Positions 31,374 to 42,401 of a DNA stretch of 42,933 bases are shown here, piece after piece (the first letter of the stretch is position 1; every line of letters begins with the position of its first letter). Made by a program: the position numbers and the translations under genes. Below the pieces are notes generated by a model. It ran no database searches. It worked only from the letters and a program-made list of their open reading frames with translations, and was not told the origin of the DNA. The stretch is from assembly GCF_000224145.3 (NCBI RefSeq), contig NW_004190372.2, forward strand, positions 1 through 42,933. The letters run 5' to 3'. This stretch comes from Ciona intestinalis (lineage: Eukaryota; Chordata; Ascidiacea; Phlebobranchia; Cionidae).

Positions 31374-34300
31374 ATGGATTTATTTGTGACGTTGATATTG
31401 CTGTCTATACCAGGTAAGTTTTCTGTTATACGATTATTACGTAACAATGATATAACAATGTATTTTTGTAGCATATGTGACGTCATCAAACAGCACAGAT
31501 ACAACACCTATTGTGACGTAAGACTTGTGATTGTCTGGTTAATGTTACGTAACAGATTAGATTAAACATTTTACTTTGTGACTTCTTATGATAAACAATT
31601 AACATGGTGACGTCACCATTGTTTTACGTTGGTGGATCCGGCGGTCATTTCCGTGGAGGTTACTCGGGCGACAATAACCCGATAGTGAGCATGAGGTGTA
31701 TGAATGCACATTGTACATTTACAATATATAGGGTTCAAGCCTCGTCGCTGCTACAAATGTGTCATATGTGTCCTTGACTACGACACTAAATGTCAAAAAT
31801 TGCTCCAACCAAGTGGTCACTAACGGGTTGTTCAATTTGTCAGTTATTTATAAAACACCAGTTACATGGTAAATTGTAAGCCGCGTCAACACATGGAGCC
31901 ATCCATATCTAATTTGCAACCATCTGTGTTATAACGAATGTCGTTGCCCCGCCATGCGAGGATAAATAAGTTACATACGTGGTAACTCATAAGCTGGCAC
32001 GAGTTGTATGAAACAGAACACCCGTGTTATAACGAATGCTGTCGTTGCCCCGCCATGCGAGGATAAATAACTTACATACGTGGTAACTTGTAAGCGGGCA
32101 CAAGGTGTATGAAACAGAACACCCGTGTTATAACGACTGTCGTTGCTTCGGTTAGTTACAACTAAAAGATCTACCGTCATTAACCATATGTTGTCGCTTC
32201 AATATGTTGATGAATAATCCATGTTTGTGTTACAGAAGCGCCACAAACGGGCCGACCACATCTTTTACAGGTACGTCACATCGCATGATGTTTTTACCCG
32301 GCAACAAAACTTCCGCTGAGGTGCTTACCGTCTATTTTCCAATCTGACGTAACAATGTTTATTTTATCAACAGACAATGGATCAAACGCGACTTTATTTT
32401 CAACCACCGCAACAACATTGTTTGTCACTATGACGTCACAATCGACCTCGCCTAATAAAACAACCAATGCAACTATCACTGTGACGTCACAAACATCAAA
32501 CATAGCAACAACAAGAGAGCCATCGACTCAAGGCTTAACCACCAAACCCACAAGTTCACCCGAAGGAACAACAACCGTAGGAACAACACCCGTATCAACA
32601 ACAACACCCGTATCAACAACAACACCTGTATCAACAACAACACCTGTATCAACAACAACACCCGTATCAACAACAACACCCGTATCAATCCCACCAAAGG
32701 ATAACAGTACAACCATATTAGCCGTTGTGCTTACCATATTCGGGTTGATTCTCATCCTATTTATAATCCTCCTATATTGCTACTGGTATGTTTGTTTAAA
32801 TCCACCACGGGTTTGTTTAAATCCAATGTTTCCAGTTACGATAAAGGAGGATCCTGCTCCAGGAGGATCGGGGACGAAGACATTCCACTCAACGACGCTA
32901 GTGGGCGCCACAGGAAGAGCGTTCATGGAAAAAATAAAGTGGTTAGTTCGGGGTTATATATAGGTTGGGGCGCCGTGATAAAGTGAGCGTCTGCCTTTAG
33001 TCCACAATTTAAAGCTCCATGCTACCATTGTGGGCGTATGTGTACTTGGGCAGGATATTAACGGCAATTGCTCCATGCTGGTGGTCACTAATGGGTTGTT
33101 TAAAACTTTAAATAGTAAGCCAAACAAAAACCCACCACGCTAGGTTGACCAATTACATACGCGGTAACTCGTAAGCAGGCACGAGGTGTATGAAACAGAA
33201 CACACGTGTTATAACGACTGTCTTGCCCCGCCATGCGAGGATAAATAAGTTACATACGTGGTAACTCGTAAGCGGGAACGAGTTGTATGAAACAGAACAC
33301 CTGTGTTATAACGGCTGTCATTGCCCCATCATGAGCAAATAAATAAGTTACAAATACTCGTGTTTCACATTTAAATAGTTTCCTGTTGGCAACATGGCGA
33401 TCGGAATCGAAGAATTTGCGACCGTTTATAAAAACAAGTCAGCTGACGACAATCGTAACTTTAGAATGGAGTTTCAAGTAAGTGTATGACGTAATAATAC
33501 AAATTATCGACCACTATGACGGACAATTAAAAAAATACCTGAACGTTGTGGTTATTCCGTCACAATTAAAATTCTGGAACATTTTGGTTATTACGTCACA
33601 TTCTACTTGGGTAATTCCCCTTTTTACAGGCTGTGCAGTCGGGAGTTAGCGATAAAACCGAAGCTTTGAAAAGCGTTAATTTAATCAAGAATAGGTACGA
33701 CAATGTGGTTCCCTATGACGTAACAAGGGTGGTTATTACGCCAGGCAGCGATCCAGCGGACACGGATTATATTAACGCTAATTATGTTTCGGTAAGCTAA
33801 TACAATGTCAATAGTATTTATGATAAAACTAAATATTTTTAGTTAGACTAAAAACTATGTCATAGTTGTACAGGATTGTGAATATAGATACATTTGTACA
33901 AATGCGTCCTATACAGGGTTACATGAAGGCAAAGAAATGGATTGCATGTCAGGGACCAAAGAAAGAAACATTTAATGACTTTTGGAAAATGGTTTGGGAA
34001 CAGAACTGTGCAACAATAATAATGGTAAATATGTTTGGTGTAAAACTTGTTTTGAAATATGTTTGTTGTAAGGTCACAAGGCTGGTGGAAAATGGAAAAC
34101 CAAAATGCGATCGGTATTGGCCCGTGGAGAAAGAAATATATGGGGATTATGATGTCACACTTGTGGAGGAAAAGAATCGGAACTTTTTTGTCGTTCGAAG
34201 ATTTGAGATAAAACATGCAAGTCGTGTGTTTAATTTAAACCTGGATTGTTCAACAGCCCCACTTTTACTAAAGTAGTTTTTACCGTGGGATGTGACTAAT

Positions 34301-37017
34301 TTTGTTGATTAATTAATTTAATGTTTGCTACTTTGTTCTAAGAGTTAAGAATAACAATCAGGGTAATTATGAAAACTTATATTACAGGGAGACGTAGAGA
34401 GGTCGGTCACCCAGTTTCACTATATTTCATGGCCGGACTTTGGGGTTCCATCCAACGCTGCTCATCTGCTTAAGTTTCGACGCAGGGTTTGTTGCTCCAA
34501 CCCATGTGATGCAGGTATTATGATGTCACATTGATGGTTACGATTCTTAACAATATTTTTGTTTGTTCATACACAGGGCCCGTTGTAATCCATTGTAGCG
34601 CTGGTGTTGGACGGACAGGAACGTATATCCTAATTGATGCAGCGTTGGAACAAATTGAGAAAGAAGGAAAAACAGATTTATTTACTTTGCTTAACAACAT
34701 GAGGAAGGAAAGGATGATGTTGGTTCAAACCGATGTGGGTTTGTTATTGATGTTAGGGCAACTAAAACACAGGTGATGATACCAAAGCATTCACCACATT
34801 AATCAATGAGGTTCCCTATGTTTGTCAACTATGAGTGTAACTGTATTTTAACAATGTCACCCCAGATTTTACCCTGCTGTTAGGTGTCTATACAAACAAG
34901 CAGAGCCAAAGTATATTGCATTCACCACATTAATCAATGAGGTTTCCTATGTTTGACAACTATGAGTGTAACTGTATTTTAACAATGTCACCCCAGATTT
35001 TACCCTGCTGTTAGGTGTCTATACAAACAAGCAGAGCCAAAGTATATTGCATTCACCACATTAATCAATGAGGTTTCCTATGTTTGACAACTATGAGTGT
35101 AACTGTATTTTAATAATGTCACCCCAGATTTTACCCTGCTGTTAGGTGTCTATACAAACAAGCAGAGCCAAAGTATATTGCATTCACCACATTAATCAAT
35201 GAGGTTCCCTATGTTTGACAACTATAATGTAACTGCATCTACGAAGATGTTAAATATATTTTTCTTCAGCCCCAATATGCGTTCGCCCACAAAGCTGTCC
35301 TAGAACAAATCAACTTTGGGGTAACTGAGGTCCCGGCTGCAAAGTTTAAGAAACAAGTTTATGAATTGAGGTAAATGTTGTTTCTATGTTTATTGTTATT
35401 ATTCCAATGATTATTTAAACAGGGAAGGCTTGGATTCGAGCACGGAAAGTTTGCTGGAGATGCAGTTTAAGAAATTATTGAATATTCCGATCCATAAAGA
35501 GAATCTAAAACATGGAAGGCGAAGTTTAAAGAAAAATCGCGTTTTGCAGATCATACCATGTAAGTTCATAGAAGACATATATATATAAGAATAATATTAA
35601 TATTGTTTTTATTTTTAGATGATAGTAATCGAGTGATGTTACCGCGGAAACCAGGAAACGAACATTCAGATTATATAAACGCTTCGTATATCGACGTAAA
35701 TAGTTGTTTAATTTAGTGTTTCCATATAAACATGGTGTATTTCATCGCCATAAAAATCTTATTGTTTTAACCGACAACGGGAATACTAATTTATATATGC
35801 ACAGTATGTCTGTGATAAATGAGATTAATTTGTTGTGTGCAACTTTTATGACTTGTTTATGATGAAACTTTGTATTTATAAACCGAACACAGGGATTTGA
35901 AAAAGCTCAAACATTCATCGCAACTCAAGGGCCTATGCAGGAAACGGCTGAAGATTTTTGGACAATGGTTTGGGACAAACAACTAACTACTATTGTAATG
36001 TTGACAAGGCTTGAGGAAAAAGGTTTTTCTAATGATGATTATTTCCTTTCGTTTGTTGTTTCAATTCTTAGATTCCATCTAACAGGTATCAACACCTGCT
36101 ACAAATATTGGCCGTCGTTGAACGAGGGAACAATCGAATACGGTGACATCACAATCACCTTTGTCACGGAGGAAGATGACGACGTCGTGGATTATGTCGT
36201 GCGTGAATTCAAGATATCGTCCTCGCAGGTTGGAAGTTGTAACTATTTATTCTTTTATGGCGTGTCAACGACAGTCAGTATACAGTTGTCCTTCATGTAA
36301 CTTTGTTGTTAAGGTGGCGGGTGTAGAACGGTTGGTTCGGCAGTTTCACTACCAAGCGTGGCCGGACATTGGGTCCGGGTCACCCAAGGACGCACAAGGA
36401 TTGATTGAGATTGTTGCACGAGTGGCACGAGTTGCACAAAGTGACACAAACAAACCACCTACAGTGGTTCATTGTAGCAGTGGTGGGGGGAGGACAGGTG
36501 AAGTGTTTACTTAAATATAACTTGTATGTTGGGGGACATTATGTCAACAAAACCATCCAGGTGTTTATTGTTGTTTAACAATCCTGATTGAAGAGTTGGA
36601 GAAAGATGGGACGGTCGATGTGTTTCAAACGGTACGCCATCTCCGTGAACAACGACCACACATTATACAAAACCAGGAACAACTTTACTTCTGTTATTTA
36701 TCGTTGCTACAATATCTTGAATCAAATCAGGTTTGCTTCTTTGGTTGATTGTTTAACACATATAACAACGATATGCAACCAAGGTATCGGACACTGACAC
36801 AACAGTAAGCAACATACCACCCATGGAAAATCTGCAGCAACCAACCAACCATCAACTTACGTCATCCATGAATAATCAAGTAGACTTCACTTCTATGATG
36901 GATAACGATGACGTCATCAACGCGTCATCCAACGATGACGTCATCAACGAATCATCCAACGATGACCTCATCAATTCATCCTCCAATGATGACGTCATGA
37001 TTATTAAAAACGAATGA
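31374..37017 (+). CDS. PTPRA: Receptor tyrosine phosphatase, PTPRA/PTPRE type, mucin-like ectodomain
   Basis: Seventeen exons: 31374-31413, 32374-32785, 32836-32941, 33379-33477, 33630-33791, 33917-34024, 34073-34225, 34388-34514, 34577-34734, 35270-35370, 35423-35559, 35619-35695, 35893-36022, 36086-36228, 36314-36497, 36561-36730, 36784-37017; 846 aa, phases agree. It removes phosphate from tyrosine at the plasma membrane. Order: signal peptide ([13 protein letters not shown]), ~110-residue Ser/Thr-rich stretch with six PVSTTT-type repeats, one TM helix, D1, D2, acidic tail. D1: [28 protein letters not shown] (Cys 409). D2: [12 protein letters not shown] as in [20 protein letters not shown] (Cys 705), so catalytic Cys, Arg and Asp remain in both domains. 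The wedge ADDNRNF-MEF matches PTPRA. The tail repeats NDDVIN. Confidence 0.93.
31725..32160 (+). repeat. SINE with three tandem 3' tails in phosphatase intron 1
   Basis: Body at 31725-31850 ('ggttcaagcctcgtcgctgc'). The ~97-bp tail module ('gtgttataacga', 'gcgaggataaataa', 'acatacgtggtaact') then occurs three times to about 32155. Confidence 0.8.
32583..32695 (+). repeat. 18-bp coding repeat in the mucin-like domain
   Basis: Six tandem copies of 'acaacaacacccgtatca' encode repeats of PVSTTT, potential O-glycosylation sites. The array keeps frame, so copy number can change without breaking the protein. Confidence 0.9.
32985..33355 (+). repeat. SINE with two tandem tails before phosphatase exon 4
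   Basis: Body 'ccattgtgggcgtatgtgta' and two tail modules with period 97 bp (starting about 33153 and 33250). The second tail ends about 25 bases before the exon 4 acceptor at 33378, in sense orientation. Confidence 0.78.
34787..35240 (+). repeat. 131-bp tandem repeat in phosphatase intron 9
   Basis: Three full near-identical copies and a partial fourth, starting at 34787, 34918, 35049 and 35180 ('gcattcaccacattaatcaa'). Only a few bases differ, so the expansion is recent. Confidence 0.92.
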
Positions 37018-37571
37018 TTTTATCATTGTGACGTCATACATTATTGTGTTGTCTAACATCTTTATATTACGAAATAATCAGTATTTGTTACAATTACGAA
37101 GCGCATTCTTTAAAGTGATTTTTGTTTTATATTAAACAGAAACTTAATTAACGGCGTTTATATTTGCAAGGCGAGCCATACAATTTCGATAAAATATTTT
37201 GTTTGTGGGAAATATATCTAGTTTACAATGCACCACGGAGACTAAACAAAAAGTATTCAAACGAAGTTTATTAACGCAAGAAATTTAATAATAAAGACAA
37301 TATATCATAACCCACCAACTTTGCAGTGTAATCAACAATTTAAATCTCACTGTAACGCCCTAATAGAATTGTTTGTATATTTTTAAACTGCCAAGTTTAG
37401 TCGCAATTGTTGGTGATTAATGAATATTTACATTTACATCACTTACGTGCCCAACTACGATGTATAATGTTTGTGAAACACTGGAAGTCGATGAGGAAAA
37501 ACTTGATTGTGACGTCATAATGAACAATTGTTTTCACAATCGTTTTGCAGAAGTATAGATGTTTAATTGTT
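37018..37571. other. Region between the phosphatase and cytohesin genes
   Basis: AT-rich, with TGACGTCA at 37029 and 37510. Before the cytohesin ATG is 'atcgttttgcagaagtatag' (AG at 37549-37550), very similar to the sequence before the MFSD11 ATG. No 5' exon for this acceptor is recognisable, so it may mark spliced-leader addition. Confidence 0.45.
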
Positions 37572-40500
37572 ATGACAAACGAAAACGTATTGTGTAAGTG
37601 TTTTATTGTTACGTAAAAATATCATTGTTGTTAAACAATGTACATTATAGTTGATGGACTGAACGAAGCCGAGGGCGAAATCTTGAAGGAAATTCTCAGA
37701 AGGAAAGAAATATTGTTGCAAGAAATACAGGTTTGTGACGTAATAATGGTGTTTATGTAGTGGCGGTTCTAGGGGGTTAAACTGGGACACAACCCCTAAA
37801 GTATGGCAAGATACAATAAAGGGATGTTAAATGGGTGTAATAGTAAAACTATAACTCTTAAAAGTTATTCAAATTTATTGGAGTATTACAATAATATGGT
37901 AGCTGGAAGTCTGTGGAAGTTAGCAATGCCAACATTGGGCAAACCCTAAGGTGATATCTGACATGTGAAAAACTTGTATGTTTCCAAGATTTACCTGTTT
38001 TGGTGACATCATAATAGTATGTATAAAGCTTAGTGACATCATAATAGTATGTCCGAAGCTTAGTGACATCATAATGATTATGACATCACAGAGGCTAAAA
38101 GATGAGATCCGAGATGTTGACGAAGACATCGAGCAGATGGAAGAAACCGAGGAAACGAGGTCTTCGAACCAAGCCAACCAAATGCTTGCTGGGGTGAAAA
38201 AGTTTAACGCTGACGCTAAGAAGGTGGGAGGGGGCAATATGGGCCGTCGAGGGGGCAATGTGGGCCACCGTGAAAGCTTGGGTTCCCGGCGATCAAATAA
38301 TAATTAATAAAGAAAAAGCGAGGCTGACGAGTTTTATTTTAGTTGCTTCAGTTTTTCATGTTTAATATTTATTTATTTTGCAAAGGGCATGAAGTATTTG
38401 TTGGAGCATGGTCACATTGAAAACAACCCTAAAAGTGTCGCACAGTTCTTGTACAGAGGGGAACATTTAAATAAATCGGCTATTGGTGATTACTTGGGTG
38501 AAAGGTGCGTTGTGATTGGTTGGTTTATGGGGTGTGGCATCATGATGTCATAATCACTGTGTATTACAACATGAAATGTAATAATGGGTGTCAATAGTTA
38601 GACACTTCCAAACATGATTTTATTTTTAAAGTGAATTTTCAACAAGAAGTTACGACTTATAAGTGAAAGTGAAGGTTGATCGTGGTTGATTTGGGATATT
38701 TAACTAAATAAAACACAAATTTTAGGTTTTGTTTTGTACTAACTGCACCAAACAAATATTTTTGTTTGCGAATAATTCTGTTTGTGAGTAATTTTGTTTT
38801 TTAATTTTTTAAATTCCAGAAATGACTTTAATATTGAAGTGTTGAAAGAATTTGTCATTTGTCACGAGTTCACCAACAAATGTTTGGATAAATCATTGAG
38901 GTAAACATGTTACGTTTGTACTTTTTCATTTGGTTGATTATTTGTGATGTTTAGACAATTCTTGTGGAGCTTCCGATTGCCAGGTGAAGCACAAAAGATT
39001 GATCGGATGATGGAGGCTTTCGCTGCAAGATATTGTGAATGCAACCCTGGCGTGTTTCGTACGGATGATACATGTTATGTTTTGTCATTCGCCATTATTA
39101 TGTTAAACACAAGTCTTCACAATCCAAGCGTAAAGGATAAACCAGCATTGGAAAGATTTATTCTGATGAATCGCGGGATTAATGACGGAGCTGATTTACC
39201 CAATGAATTGCTAAGCGTGAGTGCTTGCTGGGTGTGTTTACAACGTGGTTCACTGGTGGAAACCAAAGTTAAGATGTTTGATACCTAATGCGTTCTTGCA
39301 TGAAACAGTTGGGGTAATGTGCAAACTTTGGTTGAAATTATCTTAGTTCCATTGCCAGGTATAGGACGTCACCTATATAGAAAACCGAAGCTTAATTTGT
39401 TTAGATGAATATGTATGTTTAACTAGGTGATATACGAAAGCATTAAGAAAGAACCGTTCAAGATTCCTGAGGATGACGGATCAAATCTTTCAACTGCTTT
39501 CTTTAACCCAGATAAAGAGGGCTGGCTGCTTAAACAAGGTTGGTGTCTAAAGAATCCACTCCTAGGCTTTTTGTAAGGAATGTATTGACCCCTGTTTAAA
39601 ATTACAGTGCCGCAGATTTGATCTTCGCATTTTTGTATAAAAATGTTTTAAAATAGTTGGGACCCGATTTATAAATACCTTGTTAGTTGTTACACCCCTA
39701 TTGTATCTAGGTCATTAATTGTAATTACCTAATTAATATTATGCAAATAATAATTATAAATTATTTCTTTCAATAAACGTTGATGCATCGGAACTCAGGA
39801 GGTAAGAAGCTTGTGTTTGTCATCTTATTGTGATGTCATAATTTCCAATCATTACCAATCAAGGTTTTGTTTTCATGAAATGTTTGTTTTGATTTATTTT
39901 GTTCATGGTGATTTACTTTATTGAGCATCATCCAACAAACGTTGACGTTAATTTGAACAGGTGGAAGGTACAAAACCTGGAAGAGACGTTGGTTCATTTT
40001 GTCCGACAACTGCCTTTATTACTTTGAATACACCTCGGTGAGATTAACTTTAATATTTATTCATCAAATTAAATAAAATATTCTAGGATAAAGAACCGAA
40101 AGGGATCATTCCGCTGGAAAATCTACAAATACGTGAGGTGACCGACCCAAGGAAACCTGTGAGTCTGTTTGGGGGTTATTGGGGTCATGACCTTGGATTG
40201 TGGGGTCATGACCTTGGATTGTGGGGTCATAGGGTGGATTGTGGGGGCATAGGGAGTGACTGTACCATTGTGTTAAGCGACTAATACTTAATTTGTTGCA
40301 GAATTGTTTCGAAATGTATTTACATGAAGATGGTTTAATGCAAACAATCAAAGCTGCGAAAACGGATTCTGAGGGGAGGGTCGTTGAAGGTAATTTAATA
40401 TTTGATAAATATGGGGTCTTTATGTTTATCTTGTAGGCAAACATTCCACTTACCGGATGTCTGCGGCGACCATCGATGATAAAGAGGATTGGATACGATG

Positions 40501-41360
40501 TATAAGGTTGGTTGTTACCATGTATAAGGTTGGTTGTTACCATGTATAAGGTTGGTTGTTACCATGTATAAGGTTGGTTGTTACCATGTATAAGGTTGGT
40601 TGTTACCATGTATAAGGTTGGTTGTTACCATGTATAAGGTTGGTTGTTACCATGTATAAGGTTGGTTGTTACCATGTATAAGGTTGGTTGTTACCATGTA
40701 TAAGGTTGGTTGTTACCATGTATAAGGTTGGTTGTTACCATGTATAAGGTTGGTTGTTACCATGTATAAGGTTGGTTGTTACCATGTATAAGGTTGGTTG
40801 TTACCATGTACAAGGTTGGTTGTTAGTTGTTACCATGTATAAGGTTGGTTGTTACCATGTTTAAGGTTGGTTGTTACCATGTATAAGGTTGGTTGTTACC
40901 ATGTATAAGGTTGGTTGTTACCATGTATAAGGTTGGTTGTTACCATGTATAAGGTTGGTTGTTGCCATGTATAAGGTTGGTTGTTGGCCCCCCCCATGTA
41001 TAAGGTTGGTTGTTACCATGTATAAGGTTAGTTGTTACCATGTACAAGGTTGGTTGTTGCCATGTATAAGGTTGGTTGTTACCATGTATAAGGTTGGTTG
41101 TTACCATGTATAAGGTTGGTTGTTACCATGTATAAGGTTGGTTGTTACCATGTAAAAGGGTTGGTTGTTACCATGTATAATGTTGGTTGTTACGTTGTAA
41201 CCTCTTGGCGGGCCAACCATTGCAACCCAGCACTTGTTAATATATTGTTAGATATTAATGATGTTGTTGTTGCAGGAAAAGCATCAGCAAAGACCCGTAT
41301 TATGACATGATTGCAGCAAGAAAGAGAAAAGCAGAAAAAACTGAAAATAATCAACTTTAA
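37572..41360 (+). CDS. CYTH: Cytohesin (ARF guanine-nucleotide exchange factor)
   Basis: Exons: 37572-37593, 37651-37730, 38092-38223, 38386-38504, 38820-38900, 38955-39216, 39427-39538, optional 39799-39801, 39961-40037, 40087-40158, 40302-40389, 40437-40506, 41276-41360. It gives 399 aa (400 with the microexon), as in vertebrate cytohesins. Role: loads GTP on ARF proteins at PIP3- or PIP2-containing membranes. Order: coiled coil (1-75), Sec7 (about 80-265), PH (about 275-385), basic tail ([17 protein letters not shown]). The catalytic Glu in [14 protein letters not shown] falls at residue 156, the same number as in human cytohesin-2. PH basic residues [11 protein letters not shown] are present. 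Start: ATG 37572 (MTNENVL) is the only nearby ATG whose donor gives the right phase; ATG 37560 leads to a stop. Confidence 0.95.
39799..39801 (+). CDS. CYTH: 3-nt GAG microexon of cytohesin
   Basis: 'aactcag|GAG|gtaagaag' has full acceptor and donor around exactly three bases. Exon 7 ends ...CAA G and exon 9 starts GT GGA AGG. Skipping gives QGGR and inclusion gives QGGGR in the PH domain. Mammalian cytohesins have the same GAG microexon, and the di- and tri-glycine forms differ in phosphoinositide preference. Confidence 0.85.
40507..41195 (+). repeat. 22-bp minisatellite carrying the cytohesin exon 12 donor
   Basis: About thirty copies of 'ggttggttgttaccatgtat' plus two bases. The exon 12 end TGTATAAG|GTTGGT is copied in every unit (ATGTATAAGGTTGGT), giving a long series of donor-like sites through the intron. 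Confidence 0.93.
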
Positions 41361-41548
41361 TCATCATTCATACTTTTGTGTTGATGTTTCATTAATTTCA
41401 TATCTTCTTATCAAGAACAAACAATTTTTCGTTTGTCTGATATTTGTCTTGAATTTGTTTGTTGGAATATTCTCGCTGTATTACGATATATTCAATATAT
41501 TAACTTGCTGTTTTAGATTGTTTTTAGAATACTTGATAGCAAACTGAA
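41361..41548 (+). promoter_or_regulatory. Short spacer between cytohesin and ELMO
   Basis: 188 bases with no AATAAA or ATTAAA seen. A pyrimidine-rich acceptor-like run 'tgttttagattgtttttag' ends at 41527, 21 bases before the ELMO ATG. This is compatible with spliced-leader addition to a downstream operon gene. Confidence 0.5.
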
Positions 41549-42121
41549 ATGTCCGGATCAAAAGACAAATTTGCTGGAATTCAACTACGAGATTTTGAGG
41601 TGAAAATGTTTTCAATATTTGTTGAATTATTTTTATTATTAAACCGTACCGACCAAGAGTGTTTAAAATGTTTTTGAATAAATTATTTTAAAATATGAAT
41701 TTTTTCTTAATAAATAATTGTTTGCAGACAAAACGCGATGTTTTGAAGATAGCCATTCTTTATCCCGATTCGCCCCCACGACTTTATGAAATCAATCAGG
41801 TAAAAGGTTTGGCTTCGATGTCAAACCGTTCTAATTTTCGGTGCTTTTTAGAAAACATCTTTAAAGGAAAATATTAAAGATTTTTGCGAAAGGTAAAATT
41901 TTTCATGAATGTCTGTACTGAAGTGTAATTTGTATATTAATCGTCAGATGGAACATTTCTCATTCCAACGATTACGCTCTGCAAGTGTCGGACTCGCAAC
42001 TCTACATCACTGAATCTGTGGGTTCTTTAATTTATGTTTGTTTCACCAAAACAACCGTTGTTTAATTTAGAATCGTCACGAAGTGAGAGACGGCTCGTTG
42101 CTTAATTTGACAATGGCTCCT
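41549..42121 (+). CDS. ELMO: ELMO (engulfment and cell motility), N-terminal exons only
   Basis: Five exons: 41549-41599, 41728-41799, 41852-41892, 41948-42017, 42071-42121, all in phase, about 95 residues; the rest lies beyond the window. ELMO binds DOCK proteins to form a Rac exchange factor in phagocytosis and migration, and its N-terminal domain receives RhoG or ARL input. Matches to ELMO1/2: DVLKIAILYPDSPPRLYEI (human DIVKVAIEWPGAYPKLMEI), FCERWNISHSNDYALQ, YITESNRHEVRDGSLL. The N-terminus is about twelve residues longer than in vertebrates. It follows cytohesin on the same strand. Confidence 0.88.
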
Positions 42122-42276
42122 GTGAGTTACAATATACGCATATAGTAATCATATATATAATATACACATATATATACAATGTACTGGTATCATAAATTCC
42201 CCACAACTCAATTTTATTCCAGTTTTTATATAAATTTTTTCTCAAGTAGATTTACCTGTAGCGTGTTTAACGACTG

Positions 42277-42401
42277 NNNNNNNNNNNNNNNNNNNNNNNN
42301 NNNNNNNNNNNNNNNNNNNNNNNNNNNNNNNNNNNNNNNNNNNNNNNNNNNNNNNNNNNNNNNNNNNNNNNNNNNNNNNNNNNNNNNNNNNNNNNNNNNN
42401 N
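42277..42401. other. 125-base assembly gap in ELMO intron 5
   Basis: A run of N directly before a 24-bp array. The array probably caused the gap. 'gtgtttaacgactg' just before it is SINE-tail-like. Confidence 0.95.

Noticed and set aside
32236..32270. Extra phosphatase exon with good acceptor and donor
   Set aside because: Its 35-nt length would put the mucin exon out of frame (stop within about twenty codons). Direct joining of 31413 to 32374 keeps the frame. It might be a poison exon, but nothing supports that.
34486..34514. Phosphatase exon 8 ending at AGG|GTTTGT (34486)
   Set aside because: That donor gives phase 0 and breaks the active-site frame of exon 9. The donor at 34514 gives phase 1 and restores [10 protein letters not shown].
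37560..37593. Cytohesin start at ATG 37560
   Set aside because: Splicing from that frame gives a stop directly after the junction; ATG 37572 is in phase.
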